Positions 7,516-16,416 are shown, numbered from the stretch's first letter. The stretch: 35,598 nt of DNA from Alistipes sp. (GCA_017424405.1 JAFPAD010000046.1:1-35598); one strand, 5' to 3'. Made by a program: numbers and translations. Notes: a model not told the origin generated them from the letters alone.

Positions 7516-7523
7516 AGCCTATA

Positions 7524-10277
7524 TTACATTACAATGTTAATAATCTTGCCCGGAACGACGATAATCTTCTTCGGAGCCTTACCCTCGAGCCACTTCTGTG
7601 CGCCCTCGGTTGTAACGATGTCAGCCTGAATCTCGGCTGGAGTCATCGCAAGTGGGTAATTCTGCTTGAAGCGGAGCTTACCGTTCATCATCACTGGGTA
7701 CTCAAATGCACTCTCCACCAAGTGCTCCTCATTAAACTCAGGATAAGCCGCATCGAAGATGGTCTCCGAGTGACCCATAACCTCCCACAACTCCTCCGCG
7801 ATGTGTGGCGCGAATGGAGCTATAAGGATTGTAAGTGGCTCCAACACCTCGCGCTTGTGGCAAGCACCAAGCTCATTGAGACAAATCATAAAAGCCGAAA
7901 CAGAGGTGTTAAATGAGAAATTCTCGATATCCTCGCGAATCTTCTTGATGGTCTTGTGAAGAGTCTTAAGCTCTGCTGGTGTAGCCGCCTCGTCGGTAAG
8001 TGTCAGCTGACCCTCGCGATCGAAGAACAAGCGCCAGAACTTACGCAAGAACTTGTGAACGCCGTCGATACCGTTTGTATCCCAAGGCTTCGACTGCTCC
8101 AATGGACCGAGGAACATCTCATACATACGCAATGTGTCGGCACCGTAGTTCTCCACGATGTTGTCGGGGTTAACGACGTTGAACATCGACTTCGACATCT
8201 TCTCAATAGCCCAGCCGCAGATATACTTACCGTCCTCCAAGATAAACTCCGCATCGCGGAACTCTGGACGCCATGCGCGGAATGCCTCAAGGTCGAGCTG
8301 GTCGTTCTTCACGATGTTCACATCAACATGAATCTCCTGTGTCTCGTAATCCTTCTTTAGACCGAGCGACACGAACTTATTTGTACCCACAACGCGATAT
8401 ACGAAGTTCGAGCGACCCTGAATCATACCCTGATTAACCAACTTCTTGAATGGCTCAGACTCGCATACATAACCCAAGTCGTAGAGGAACATATTCCAGA
8501 AACGTGAGTACATCAAGTGACCTGTTGCGTGCTCAATACCGCCCACATACAAATCGACATTGCGCCAATACTCGTTAGCCTCCTTCGACACCAAAGCCTC
8601 GTTGTTGCGTGGGTCCATATAACGCAAGTAGTAAGCCGAAGAACCTGCAAAGCCTGGCATTGTAGAGAGCTCCAATGGGCAACCGTCGAATGTCCAATCC
8701 TCTACGCGTGCCAATGGTGGCTCGCCCTGCTCGGTTGGACCAAAGTTCTCGATTGGTGGCAACTCCAATGGGAGCTTATCCTCTGGCAATGGGTATGAAG
8801 TCTCGCCCTTGTAATATACTGGGAATGGCTCACCCCAATAACGCTGACGTGAGAAGATAGCGTCGCGCAAACGGTAGTTGATGAGTCTCTTACCCAAACC
8901 ACGCTTCTCAACCTCCTCGAACATAGCTGGGATAGCCTCCTTAACGTCCATGCCGGTTATGAAGTCCGAATTAATCATCTTGCCCTCCTTTGCATCGTAC
9001 GACTCAACCTCGAGGTTACCACCCTCAACTACAGGAATGATATCCAGACCGAAGTGACGTGCAAAGGCGTAGTCACGTGAGTCGTGCGCTGGCACTGCCA
9101 TGATGGCACCTGTACCGTAGCCCGCCAATACATAGTCAGAGATATAGATTGGAATAGCCTTGCCTGTGAATGGGTTGATTGCGTAAGAACCCGTTGCGAC
9201 ACCGCTCACACGGCGTGTCTCAGCGATACGCTCACGCTCCGAGCGCTTTTTTGTCTGCTCGATATACTCCTCCACAGCAGCCTTGTTCTCTGCGGTTGTG
9301 AGCTCCTCGACCCACTCATGCTCAGGGGCAATAACCATGAATGTAACACCGAAGATAGTGTCTGGGCGAGTGGTGAAAATCTCCAACTTACGCTCCGAAT
9401 CCTTTACATCGAAGAATACCTGTGCACCCACCGAGCGACCAATCCAGTTACGCTGAATCTCCTTCAACGAGTCGCTCCACTCAAGGCTCTCCAAGCCATC
9501 GAGCATACGCTGCGCATAGGCTGTAACACGCAATGACCACTGCTTCATTCGCTTCTGCTCAACAGGGAAGCCACCTCGAACCGACAAGCCGTCCTTAACC
9601 TCGTCGTTAGCCAACACTGTACCGAGCTGCGCGCACCAGTTCACCATAGTGTCGGCGCGATATGCCAAGCGATAGTTCTGCAACACCTGCTCCTGCTTAG
9701 GCTCGTCCCATGAGTTCCACTCCTCGGCAGTGAACGCCATAGGAGTTGTGCAAGCAGCGTCCAACCCCTCGGTGCCGACAGTTGCAAACTGCTTCTTAAG
9801 CTCCTCGATTGCCACAGCCTTCTGCGCCTTGTTGCAGTAGTAGTGGTCGTACATCTTGAGGAACGCCCACTGAGTCCATTTGTAATACTCAGGGTCGCAT
9901 GTACGCACCTCACGATCCCAATCGTAGCAGAAGCCAATCTTGTCCATCTGCTCACGGTAGCGGTTTACATTCTGCTCGGTTGTAACGGCAGGGTGCTGAC
10001 CTGTCTGAATAGCATACTGCTCTGCTGGCAAACCAAAGGCATCGTAACCCATTGGGTGCAACACATTGAAACCACACAAACGCTTGTAGCGAGAATAGAT
10101 ATCCGATGCGATGTAACCCAGAGGGTGACCTACGTGCAAACCCGCTCCCGATGGATAGGGGAACATATCCAATACGTAATACTTTGGACGTGAAGAATCA
10201 ACCTCTACGCGATAAGTCTTGCGAGCATTCCAGAGATTATGCCACTTTTCTTCGATTTGTTTAAAATTATATTCCAT
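7524..10277 (-). CDS. leuS: Leucyl-tRNA synthetase
   Basis: Class Ia aminoacyl-tRNA synthetase that charges tRNA-Leu and edits mischarged products. In 917 residues: the HIGH-type motif [15 protein letters not shown] (HVGH at 48-51); a lineage insertion in the first part of the catalytic domain (about 130-190, including a [14 protein letters not shown] segment seen in Bacteroidota LeuS); the CP1 editing domain with [12 protein letters not shown] and [15 protein letters not shown]; the KMSKS loop in [14 protein letters not shown] in the last third; then the anticodon-binding and C-terminal domains. Length is normal for the phylum. Starts at the ATG at 10275-10277. It diverges from folE across a 122-base region with paired promoters, and no T-box or leucine leader peptide is visible. 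Confidence 0.98.
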   Translation of the reverse strand: MEYNFKQIEEKWHNLWNARKTYRVEVDSSRPKYYVLDMFPYPSGAGLHVGHPLGYIASDIYSRYKRLCGFNVLHPMGYDAFGLPAEQYAIQTGQHPAVTTEQNVNRYREQMDKIGFCYDWDREVRTCDPEYYKWTQWAFLKMYDHYYCNKAQKAVAIEELKKQFATVGTEGLDAACTTPMAFTAEEWNSWDEPKQEQVLQNYRLAYRADTMVNWCAQLGTVLANDEVKDGLSVRGGFPVEQKRMKQWSLRVTAYAQRMLDGLESLEWSDSLKEIQRNWIGRSVGAQVFFDVKDSERKLEIFTTRPDTIFGVTFMVIAPEHEWVEELTTAENKAAVEEYIEQTKKRSERERIAETRRVSGVATGSYAINPFTGKAIPIYISDYVLAGYGTGAIMAVPAHDSRDYAFARHFGLDIIPVVEGGNLEVESYDAKEGKMINSDFITGMDVKEAIPAMFEEVEKRGLGKRLINYRLRDAIFSRQRYWGEPFPVYYKGETSYPLPEDKLPLELPPIENFGPTEQGEPPLARVEDWTFDGCPLELSTMPGFAGSSAYYLRYMDPRNNEALVSKEANEYWRNVDLYVGGIEHATGHLMYSRFWNMFLYDLGYVCESEPFKKLVNQGMIQGRSNFVYRVVGTNKFVSLGLKKDYETQEIHVDVNIVKNDQLDLEAFRAWRPEFRDAEFILEDGKYICGWAIEKMSKSMFNVVNPDNIVENYGADTLRMYEMFLGPLEQSKPWDTNGIDGVHKFLRKFWRLFFDREGQLTLTDEAATPAELKTLHKTIKKIREDIENFSFNTSVSAFMICLNELGACHKREVLEPLTILIAPFAPHIAEELWEVMGHSETIFDAAYPEFNEEHLVESAFEYPVMMNGKLRFKQNYPLAMTPAEIQADIVTTEGAQKWLEGKAPKKIIVVPGKIINIVM

Positions 10278-10330
10278 TGTTATTTAGTTTTATATTTTTG
10301 TCGTATTTACACTATCAACATTCTAAAGGG

Positions 10331-10362
10331 CAAATATACGATAATTAATTCATATTTTTGAA
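10331..10362 (-). promoter_or_regulatory. Probable leuS promoter
   Basis: The -7 box TATATTTG (10331-10338, minus strand) is a perfect match. The -33 position, 20 bases upstream, is TTCA (10359-10362), a weak match. Predicted start near 10324, about 47 bases before the leuS ATG. The -33 region falls in one arm of the inverted repeat shared with folE. Confidence 0.55.
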
Positions 10363-10366
10363 TTAA
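10345..10366. repeat. 8-6-8 inverted repeat between leuS and folE
   Basis: TTAATTCA (10345-10352) and TGAATTAA (10359-10366) are perfect inverted copies around a 6-base centre. Each arm contains the TTCA at the -33 position of one of the two divergent promoters, so the whole region is symmetrical. It could be an operator or simply the result of two similar promoters facing apart. Confidence 0.6.
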
Positions 10367-10379
10367 ATGCCTATCTTTG
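10349..10379 (+). promoter_or_regulatory. Probable folE promoter
   Basis: The -7 box TATCTTTG (10372-10379) with TTCA (10349-10352) 19 bases upstream. The start of transcription, near 10386, lies after the first in-frame ATG at 10367, which rules that ATG out as the real start of folE. Confidence 0.5.
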
Positions 10380-10399
10380 CACTATATTATTTAATGTTT

Positions 10400-11005
10400 A
10401 TGGAGGTAAATTATACACGCGAAGAGCGTTACGACGCTGAGCGCATTGAAAAATTAGCATATCACTATCGTGAGATACTCTCTTTGCTGGGCGAAGACCC
10501 CGAGCGTGAGGGACTTATCAAGACACCCGAGCGAGTGGCAAAAGCCATGTCGTTCGTGACCAAGGGCTACACTCAGGACCCTATCGAGATTATCAACTCT
10601 GCTATCTTCAAGGAGGAGTATCAGCAGATGGTGCTGGTGAAGGATATCGAGCTTTTCTCGATGTGCGAGCACCACATGATGCCATTTGTGGGCAAGGCTC
10701 ACGTGGCTTACATTCCAAATGGTCGCATCACAGGACTTTCAAAAATTGCACGCGTGGTGGAGTGTTTCGCACGCCGCTTGCAGGTGCAGGAGCGCCTTAC
10801 GGTGCAGATTCGCGACTGTATCCAACAAGCCTTAGACCCAATCGGTGTTGCCGTTGTGATTGAGGCGAGCCACATGTGCATGCAGATGCGTGGTGTGGAG
10901 AAGCTCGGTTCGGCAACCACCACATCGGCATTTACGGGCATCTTCCTCAAGGATACACGTACACGCGAGGAGTTCCTGACATTGATTAGCAACAAATATA
11001 GATAG
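10400..11005 (+). CDS. folE: GTP cyclohydrolase I
   Basis: First enzyme of tetrahydrofolate and tetrahydrobiopterin synthesis, converting GTP to dihydroneopterin triphosphate. The 201-residue protein has the family core: zinc ligands C89 and H92 in MCEHHMMPF and C160 in HMCMQMRG, plus [17 protein letters not shown] and the C-terminal [12 protein letters not shown]. The start at 10400 ([10 protein letters not shown]) was chosen because the reading frame opens upstream of the predicted transcription start; ATG 10394, two codons earlier, is the alternative. Next gene downstream begins two bases after the stop, so folE heads a plus-strand run of up to four genes. No folate riboswitch or other leader structure is seen in the short leader. 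Confidence 0.96.
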   Translation: MEVNYTREERYDAERIEKLAYHYREILSLLGEDPEREGLIKTPERVAKAMSFVTKGYTQDPIEIINSAIFKEEYQQMVLVKDIELFSMCEHHMMPFVGKAHVAYIPNGRITGLSKIARVVECFARRLQVQERLTVQIRDCIQQALDPIGVAVVIEASHMCMQMRGVEKLGSATTTSAFTGIFLKDTRTREEFLTLISNKYR

Positions 11006-11007
11006 TT

Positions 11008-11853
11008 ATGAAAAAGTTTTTCCGTTTTGTAGTTGTTTTAGCCGTTGCGCTGGCAGCTATATCTTGTAGCAAGGAGCAGACAAACTCTATCAAGGTAATC
11101 TCCTACAACGTGCGTTGCAGTGGCGGCGATGGCGAAAACCATTGGGACAAGCGTAAGCACGCTTCGCTGAACATGATTAACGACGAAAAGCCAACCATCT
11201 TTGGCTTGCAGGAGGCAAACCCCGACCAGATGCAGTACTTGGTGGAGAACCTACCACAATATGGTTACATCGGCGTAGGTCGTGAGGACGGTGTAGCATC
11301 AGGCGAGCACATGGCTATCTTCTACCTCAAGGAGGAGGTTGAACTTTTAGATGGCGGCACCTTCTGGCTCTCGGAGACTCCCGACACCCCATCAAAGGGT
11401 TGGGACGCTGCGTGCAAGCGCACCTGCACTTGGACAAAGCTCAAGATGAAGAAGACCGGCACTGAGTTCGCATACCTCAACACCCACCTCGACCACGTGG
11501 GCAAGGAGGCACAGCGTGAAGGCTTAGCGCTTATCGTGCACCGTGCCGAGGAGATTGTGCCTCAGGGCATGACTGCTTTTGTTACGGCAGACTTCAACGC
11601 CCTCACAACAGACCCTATCTTCGAGCCATTGAAGGCTGACATGAAGGATGCTCGCGAGGAGGCTCCCGTGACCGACCACCGTGGAACATATAACGGCTGG
11701 AACGCAGCCAACACTGCCAACCCTAATTGCGTTATCGACCACATCTTCTTCCGTGGTGCAGAGGCTCACACGTTCAAGGTGTTGTGCGACAAGAACTATG
11801 GCGCACCTTACATCTCCGACCACTACCCCGTGGTAATGGAGGCAACATTTTAA
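11008..11853 (+). CDS. Lipoprotein of the endonuclease/exonuclease/phosphatase family
   Basis: Membrane-anchored, probably extracytoplasmic phosphodiesterase or phosphatase. The 281 residues begin with a lipoprotein signal ending in the lipobox AAIS|C (Cys20), followed by SKEQTN. The EEP fold motifs are present: KVISYNVRC (Asn), FGLQEAN (metal-binding Glu), LNTHLDHVG (catalytic His/Asp), VTADFNAL (Asp-Asn) and the terminal SDHYPVV (Asp-His pair). Similar single-domain EEP lipoproteins are common in Bacteroidota and have unknown or sugar-phosphate/phosphoester substrates. It lies two bases after folE, so the two are probably cotranscribed, although no functional link to folate is apparent. The substrate (nucleic acid, inositol phosphate or other phosphodiester) cannot be decided from sequence. 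Confidence 0.85.
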   Translation: MKKFFRFVVVLAVALAAISCSKEQTNSIKVISYNVRCSGGDGENHWDKRKHASLNMINDEKPTIFGLQEANPDQMQYLVENLPQYGYIGVGREDGVASGEHMAIFYLKEEVELLDGGTFWLSETPDTPSKGWDAACKRTCTWTKLKMKKTGTEFAYLNTHLDHVGKEAQREGLALIVHRAEEIVPQGMTAFVTADFNALTTDPIFEPLKADMKDAREEAPVTDHRGTYNGWNAANTANPNCVIDHIFFRGAEAHTFKVLCDKNYGAPYISDHYPVVMEATF

Positions 11854-11884
11854 AATTCAAAATGCATAATTCAAAATTCAAAAT
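11854..11884 (+). repeat. Three overlapping copies of AATTCAAAAT
   Basis: Copies at 11854-11863, 11868-11877 and 11875-11884 fill the gap between the EEP gene and mrp. Single copies of the same 10-mer occur on the minus strand at 30561-30570, 33745-33754 and 35421-35430, mostly next to gene starts and in the orientation of the following gene. Confidence 0.7.
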
Positions 11885-11911
11885 TGGATTTTGAGTTTTA
11901 CAAACAAAACC

Positions 11912-12955
11912 ATGCAAGATAAAGTAAAAGAGCTTCTCAGGGGTATCATTCATCCCGAGACCGAGCAAAATATTGTCGATAGCGGCATCGTGGAGCAGGT
12001 GACGGCACGCGAGGATAAAATCACCGTCGTGCTCTGCTTCCCCAAAAGCCGTGACCCATTTGCTGTGCGCATCAAGTCGCTGGTGGAGCAAATTCTAAAG
12101 GAGCAGTTCCCCGAGGCGGCAGAGAATATCACCGTAGTGATTAAGGAGGGTACACCTCGTGCCCCACAGCCCAAGCGCGAGAGTACCACTACGAAGGTAG
12201 GCAAAATCATAGCCATCGCCTCAGGCAAGGGTGGCGTGGGTAAATCTACCGTAACGGCAAACCTCGCCCTCACATTGCGTAACATGGGCTTTAGGGTGGG
12301 CGTGCTCGATGCCGATATCTATGGTCCTTCACAGCCCAAGATGTTTGGCAGAGAGGGTTATCTACCCGATGCCGTGCAGGAAGATGGTCGGGACTACATC
12401 GTGCCAGCCCAGAGTATGGATATCGAGTTGATGTCTATCGGATTCTTCATTCAGCCCAACGACGCTCTGATGTGGCGTGGAGCAATGGCGACAAGCGCCT
12501 TGAAGCAGCTTCTACACCAGACCATGTGGGGCGGATTGGATTTTCTGTTGATTGACATGCCTCCGGGCACGGGAGATATTCACCTGACGATGATTTCCGA
12601 GATTAAGCTCGACGGCGCAGTGATTGTATCGACACCGCAGCAGATTGCCGTAGCCGATGTAGTGCGTGGCGTGGAGATGTTCCGCCACGAGCAGGTAAAT
12701 GTGCCTGTGCTGGGTATTGTGGAGAATATGGCGTGGTTCACACCTAAGGAACTGCCTGAGAATAAGTACTACATCTTCGGCAAGGGCGGTGCAAAAGCCT
12801 ATGCTGAAGAGGTGGGCGTGCCATTCCTCGGCGAGATTCCTATCGTGCAGTCGATTATGGAGGGTGGCGAGAACGGCACTCCTTCAGCAGGCATCGACCC
12901 CGACGTGGAGCGCTACTACCGTGAGATAGCACAGAAGATGATAAAGAATCTGTAA
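11912..12955 (+). CDS. mrp: Mrp/NBP35-family Fe-S cluster carrier ATPase
   Basis: P-loop protein that binds and delivers iron-sulfur clusters to apo-targets in the cytoplasm. In 347 residues: an N-terminal MIP18/DUF59-type domain (1-75), then the deviant Walker [10 protein letters not shown] at 105-113, the switch motif [14 protein letters not shown], and [12 protein letters not shown]. The usual CPxC cluster-binding pair after the VENMAWF segment is absent; the sequence reads [20 protein letters not shown], a form I recall from other Bacteroidota Mrp proteins. The ATG at 11912 is preferred to the TTG at 11891, which sits next to the AATTCAAAAT repeats. It is 58 bases after the EEP gene and 31 bases before the orphan membrane protein. 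Also called apbC; cluster transfer is inferred from the family. Confidence 0.92.
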   Translation: MQDKVKELLRGIIHPETEQNIVDSGIVEQVTAREDKITVVLCFPKSRDPFAVRIKSLVEQILKEQFPEAAENITVVIKEGTPRAPQPKRESTTTKVGKIIAIASGKGGVGKSTVTANLALTLRNMGFRVGVLDADIYGPSQPKMFGREGYLPDAVQEDGRDYIVPAQSMDIELMSIGFFIQPNDALMWRGAMATSALKQLLHQTMWGGLDFLLIDMPPGTGDIHLTMISEIKLDGAVIVSTPQQIAVADVVRGVEMFRHEQVNVPVLGIVENMAWFTPKELPENKYYIFGKGGAKAYAEEVGVPFLGEIPIVQSIMEGGENGTPSAGIDPDVERYYREIAQKMIKNL

Positions 12956-12986
12956 ACAGACCCAACCCACTGAAATAATCGAAGCC

Positions 12987-13928
12987 ATGAAAATCATTTT
13001 AAAAACGATAATATGCAGTATTGTCGCAGGGGCATTGATTTTATTAATTGCCTTAATAAGTCATACTGTATTTGACAAAGAGTGTCCTACGCAGGAATCG
13101 CAGCCAACTCAGACTGTCGTAGTAGCAGACAATACACCAACAGGCACCTACAATTGGGTTACTATCTTATGTTCAATAATAGCCTTAGGCGTAAGCGCAC
13201 TCACACTGTATTCGCAAGAAAAAGTTGCAGATAATACTAGTATGCTAAGCTATAAAGCTCAAGAACAAGTACTATATGATTTAGTACGCCACCTATATAG
13301 AAATATGGTTGTAATGTGGGCTATCGTAAATCGTATGAATGATGCTGCCACAAGGAGCGATTTAAGAATTAAGAAAACACCACCAACCACATCTAACGAT
13401 AAATATACCATATATCCATCGGAACTTCATCTTATCAAGGCACAAGTTCCAATAGACAATATTCATCCAGAATTGTATGTAAAAAATGACACAAAGTACA
13501 ATAAAATAAACTCTCTTTTATTAAAACTGCGCAATTACAACACAGAATTATCTATAGCAGCCTACCAATTAAAAGACACTAACCTCACAAAAGATGTTAA
13601 AGATTATTATATAGACGCTCTGTTGCTGAAACCTGCAGACCTTACAAATGAACTGATTGATATATTAAAATCGATTAGTTCAGACAAAGAGGTTGTAAAA
13701 AAATGTGAAGATATAATCTCTCAATCACACAGTAAAAACGTGAAAGATAATCATGGTTGTACCCCATGGAGCGGAACAGTTATAAAGTATGAAAATAGCG
13801 ACCCATACACAAAGAACCTTTTCGCAAACGAGAGTTCTAAATTTTTTGATATGCTAAATAAGGACGCTCAAATCGAATGTGGTAAAAACAAATCGGGAGG
13901 TGATAAACTATTAATGATTAAGTTCTAA
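12987..13928 (+). CDS. AT-rich orphan membrane protein
   Basis: I do not recognise this gene. The 313-residue product has two predicted membrane helices, residues 5-28 (IICSIVAGALILLIALIS core) and 55-72 (WVTILCSIIALGVSALTL), joined by a short polar, Thr/Gln-rich segment. The remaining 240 residues are mainly helical, charged and presumably all on one side of the membrane, starting with SYKAQEQVLYDLVRHLYRN. There are no P-loop, nuclease, protease or enzyme motifs that I can identify. Base and codon use differ clearly from the neighbours: codons such as ATA, TTA, AAA and AGA are frequent and the gene is visibly AT-richer than mrp and corA, which suggests recent acquisition. It follows mrp by 31 bases on the same strand and converges on corA. 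The ATG at 12987 is the first in frame. Real coding is likely from length and the membrane pattern. Confidence 0.75.
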   Translation: MKIILKTIICSIVAGALILLIALISHTVFDKECPTQESQPTQTVVVADNTPTGTYNWVTILCSIIALGVSALTLYSQEKVADNTSMLSYKAQEQVLYDLVRHLYRNMVVMWAIVNRMNDAATRSDLRIKKTPPTTSNDKYTIYPSELHLIKAQVPIDNIHPELYVKNDTKYNKINSLLLKLRNYNTELSIAAYQLKDTNLTKDVKDYYIDALLLKPADLTNELIDILKSISSDKEVVKKCEDIISQSHSKNVKDNHGCTPWSGTVIKYENSDPYTKNLFANESSKFFDMLNKDAQIECGKNKSGGDKLLMIKF

Positions 13929-13942
13929 ACAAAAAAAATCCG

Positions 13943-13983
13943 CAAAAAAAAATAGAGCCAACGTATTATGATACGTTGGCTCT
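13943..13983 (-). terminator. Terminator of corA, possibly bidirectional
   Basis: A perfect 12-pair stem AGAGCCAACGTA / TACGTTGGCTCT (13954-13965, 13972-13983) with a 6-base loop. On the minus strand it is followed by nine Ts after a two-base gap, a strong terminator for corA. On the plus strand it is followed by TTATTATAT and could also end the orphan gene's transcript. Confidence 0.85.
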
Positions 13984-14038
13984 TATTATATCCCCAAATT
14001 TAATTACGGACCGTTTTAATACTTATTATATATTATCG

Positions 14039-15019
14039 CTACAACCACTTCTTATATCGGAAATACCATATCGTAACGCCCGAGGCGGCAATCATCATGA
14101 AGATGGCGAAGATGTAACCCAGCGGAATGGTGTAGCCTCCAATCTCCCACACCCAATCCAACTCTGGCATGACGTGGAAGTTCATACCGTAGATACTCGC
14201 GATGAGTGTTGCGGGCAGGAAGATTACCGCTGCCACCGAGAAGATTTTAACAATCTCGTTCTGCTCGATATTAATCAAGCCCAAAGCCGAATCCTGAATA
14301 TAGTCCAGACGCTGGAACGAGAAGTCGGCATGGTTGATAAGCGAGTTCACGTCCTTAATCATCAACTGCAAGCGTGGATAGATATCGTTGGGGAAGCGCT
14401 CCGAGCGCAAGATGCTCGAGAGGATACGCTGACGGTCAAAGATATTCTCGCGCAAGACCATCGTATTCTCCTGCAAGGCGTTGATGCGGTGGATTACGGT
14501 CTTATCGATGGTATCTTCGGTGTTGATATCCTTACTGAGCGCCGCAACCTGCTTCGCTACGAACTCCACGAGGTCGGCATCGAAGTCGATGCGCACCTCG
14601 AGCAACGAGATGAAGATGTGATAACCCGTCGAATAGCCTCGATAGTTCATCTGAAGACGTTTCTCCGCCTCACGGAACGTGCGTGACTCGGTGCTACGCA
14701 TAGACACCAGCACACCCTCATTCGAGAGAATGAACGACACAGGCTCCACCGAGAACGACTCTCCATGGGGCACGAAGAAGTTGGTATTTGAGATTATCGA
14801 GTTCTCGTTCTCCGAGTACTTTGATGTAGACTCAATCTCCTCGACCTGCTGACGGGTCTGGAGGCTCTCCTCCATAAAGCTCTCGACAGCCTTTTGCTCC
14901 TTGATTGAGGGCGAGAGGAGGTCAATCCACAAAATATCATCGTAGCCCAAATTTTCCAACAACTCGGGCTCGGCGTTTCGTATGATTTTATTGTATTGCT
15001 TGAGATAGATTGTAAGCAT
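14039..15019 (-). CDS. corA: CorA-family divalent cation (Mg2+) channel
   Basis: Pentameric inner-membrane Mg2+/Co2+ channel. The 326-residue protein has the long cytoplasmic alpha/beta funnel domain (1-255), then two C-terminal helices: TM1 ending in the signature YGMNF (GMN) followed by the short periplasmic loop HVMPELDWVWE, and TM2 (IPLGYIFAIFMMIAASGVTIW), ending in the basic tail FRYKKWL. Domain order and length are normal. Start ATG at 15017-15019. It lies 95 bases downstream of mqnA on the same strand with no clear promoter of its own, so the two may be cotranscribed. A perfect hairpin and T-run end the transcript. The ion transported (Mg2+, Co2+ or Zn2+ efflux) is inferred from the family. 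Confidence 0.93.
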   Translation of the reverse strand: MLTIYLKQYNKIIRNAEPELLENLGYDDILWIDLLSPSIKEQKAVESFMEESLQTRQQVEEIESTSKYSENENSIISNTNFFVPHGESFSVEPVSFILSNEGVLVSMRSTESRTFREAEKRLQMNYRGYSTGYHIFISLLEVRIDFDADLVEFVAKQVAALSKDINTEDTIDKTVIHRINALQENTMVLRENIFDRQRILSSILRSERFPNDIYPRLQLMIKDVNSLINHADFSFQRLDYIQDSALGLINIEQNEIVKIFSVAAVIFLPATLIASIYGMNFHVMPELDWVWEIGGYTIPLGYIFAIFMMIAASGVTIWYFRYKKWL

Positions 15020-15114
15020 GACTGCAATGTTTTACTATGTTCCACTCAGTTGAAGTTCTCCGACGAGCAACACGTCGCTCTTATAGCAGTCGCCTCGTGG
15101 GGCGGCTACCCTCT

Positions 15115-15888
15115 TCAGCCGGGATTGGATCGCGGCTCGACCTTCAAGCCTGCGTTCCAGAACTTTTGCAGCGCCGAGTGCTTCTCGGCATTGAATACAA
15201 AATCTATATTTTGAGTCAGATACTCATAAGCGTTATAATGCTTCTGGTCGAAGCCAGCCTCAACCACAGCCTCCCAAATAGACTCCACACCAAATGTAAG
15301 AGCCTGCTGCAAGGCATCAATATGCTCATACGAAGTACCCTTACGTGCTACCCACACAGCAAAGGCAAACGGCATACCCGTAGCTTTATTCCACTCCTCC
15401 GAGAGGTCGTAATTGTAGTTGAACAACTCCTCGTGGTCAAAGACCTTATCGCCAATGAGCAGGAATGCATCGGTAGCCTCAGCGAAAGCCACCTGTGTAT
15501 AATCTGATAATTCGTACCACTCGGGTTGGATATGCCAATGATGCGCCGCCAAGTAGCCCAAAAGCTGCACCGACGTGCGCGAATGAGCATCTAAGAACAC
15601 ACGCTTCACCTGATGAATAGGCACATTCGACAACAGCACAACAGTACGCACCTTGCCATGCGAGCCTATACAATAATCGGTAATAATGTTGGTTGATTTG
15701 AGTGTGGGCACCATAGCCGACGGCATGAGCGCAATATCGGCATTTCCCGCCACATAGTTTTGGTAGCACCCTGCGGGTGGAGACAACAAAAGATTAGCGC
15801 GAAGATTTCCTTCGTGCTTTATACCATAGATGAATGGTATCGTATTTAAGTACGACACAGCCGCAATTGTTGGAGTAGTAACCATCAT
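15115..15888 (-). CDS. mqnA: Chorismate dehydratase of the futalosine menaquinone pathway
   Basis: MqnA removes water from chorismate to make 3-enolpyruvyl-benzoate, the first step of the alternative (futalosine) route to menaquinone. The 257-residue protein shows the periplasmic-binding-protein-like MqnA fold with IAAVSYLNTIPFIYG at its N terminus, a PPAGCYQNYVAGNADIALMP segment, IGSHGKVRTVVL, LDAHSRTSVQLL and DAFLLIGDK. The SYLNT.P motif and the length separate it from ordinary transporter binding proteins, and there is no signal peptide. ATG 15886-15888 and the next codon are both Met. No mqnB, mqnC or mqnE is adjacent, which is common because the pathway genes are often scattered. corA follows 95 bases downstream. 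MqnD is the main alternative, but its motifs differ. Confidence 0.87.
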   Translation of the reverse strand: MMVTTPTIAAVSYLNTIPFIYGIKHEGNLRANLLLSPPAGCYQNYVAGNADIALMPSAMVPTLKSTNIITDYCIGSHGKVRTVVLLSNVPIHQVKRVFLDAHSRTSVQLLGYLAAHHWHIQPEWYELSDYTQVAFAEATDAFLLIGDKVFDHEELFNYNYDLSEEWNKATGMPFAFAVWVARKGTSYEHIDALQQALTFGVESIWEAVVEAGFDQKHYNAYEYLTQNIDFVFNAEKHSALQKFWNAGLKVEPRSNPG

Positions 15889-15953
15889 CCATAAAGTCCC
15901 CTAACTAGTTTTACACATGGCACCTTACTCTTACGATAAGACCCTTTGCCGTG

Positions 15954-15985
15954 CAAATATAACAAAATTTATACAAAAGAACAAA
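15954..15985 (-). promoter_or_regulatory. Sigma-ABfr promoter of mqnA
   Basis: On the minus strand TTTG (15982-15985), 20-base spacer, TATATTTG (15954-15961). Predicted start near 15947, about 60 bases before the mqnA ATG. It lies immediately after the last gene of the dcw operon, which has no visible hairpin terminator. Confidence 0.7.
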
Positions 15986-16000
15986 AAATTGTCCAATAAA

Positions 16001-16405
16001 CTACTCGTCATCAAACTCATCATCGTAATAGAAACCGTCCATCAAAGCATCAATCTCACGACGTTCCTTCTTCGTTGGACGACCCGTACCTCGTTCACGG
16101 AAGACAAAAACAGTCTCGCGAGGCACCGTAAGTTTGTCGAGCTCCTCCTGAGGAGTGATGTTCAAGCAGTACTGTGGCACATTCTTCGCGCCCTGACGGC
16201 TCGACACCAACGCAAGCACTTTGTACTGATACGTTACGGGCATACGCTTAACGGCTATCACGTCACCCTGCTTCACCTCGCGCGAAGGCTTGGCATAGGC
16301 ATTATTGACCAACACACGATTATTGCGTATGGCATCAGCAGCATCGGAACGCGTCTTGAACACACGCACAGCCCAAAGATATTTATCCAATCTTACTTCA
16401 CTCAT
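16001..16405 (-). CDS. S4-domain RNA-binding protein (Hsp15-like)
   Basis: Small RNA-binding protein with a single S4 domain at residues 3-65 (VRLDKYLWAVRVFKTRSDA, NNRVLVNNAYAKPSREVKQGDVI), a basic middle (GTGRPTKKERREID) and an acidic C-terminal tail (DDEFDDE). The family includes Hsp15/HslR, which binds stalled 50S subunits carrying peptidyl-tRNA, and RqcP of the bacterial ribosome quality-control pathway. The RLDKYLW.VRVFKTR start is the Hsp15 type. Its 134 residues match HslR length. It begins 11 bases after ftsW and is probably the last gene of the dcw transcript, in the position where murG is usual. The role in translation rescue is inferred from the family only. Confidence 0.85.
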   Translation of the reverse strand: MSEVRLDKYLWAVRVFKTRSDAADAIRNNRVLVNNAYAKPSREVKQGDVIAVKRMPVTYQYKVLALVSSRQGAKNVPQYCLNITPQEELDKLTVPRETVFVFRERGTGRPTKKERREIDALMDGFYYDDEFDDE

Positions 16406-16416
16406 AATCCATCATT

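Noticed and set aside
10303-10399. Riboswitch or T-box in front of folE or leuS
   Set aside because: Both leaders are too short (about 14 and 47 bases) and show no conserved core; only the promoter dyad is present.
13976-14686. A 236-codon plus-strand open frame opposite corA
   Set aside because: corA on the minus strand has the GMN motif and its own terminator; the plus frame starts inside that terminator and is rich in His/Asp/Val in a shadow-like way.
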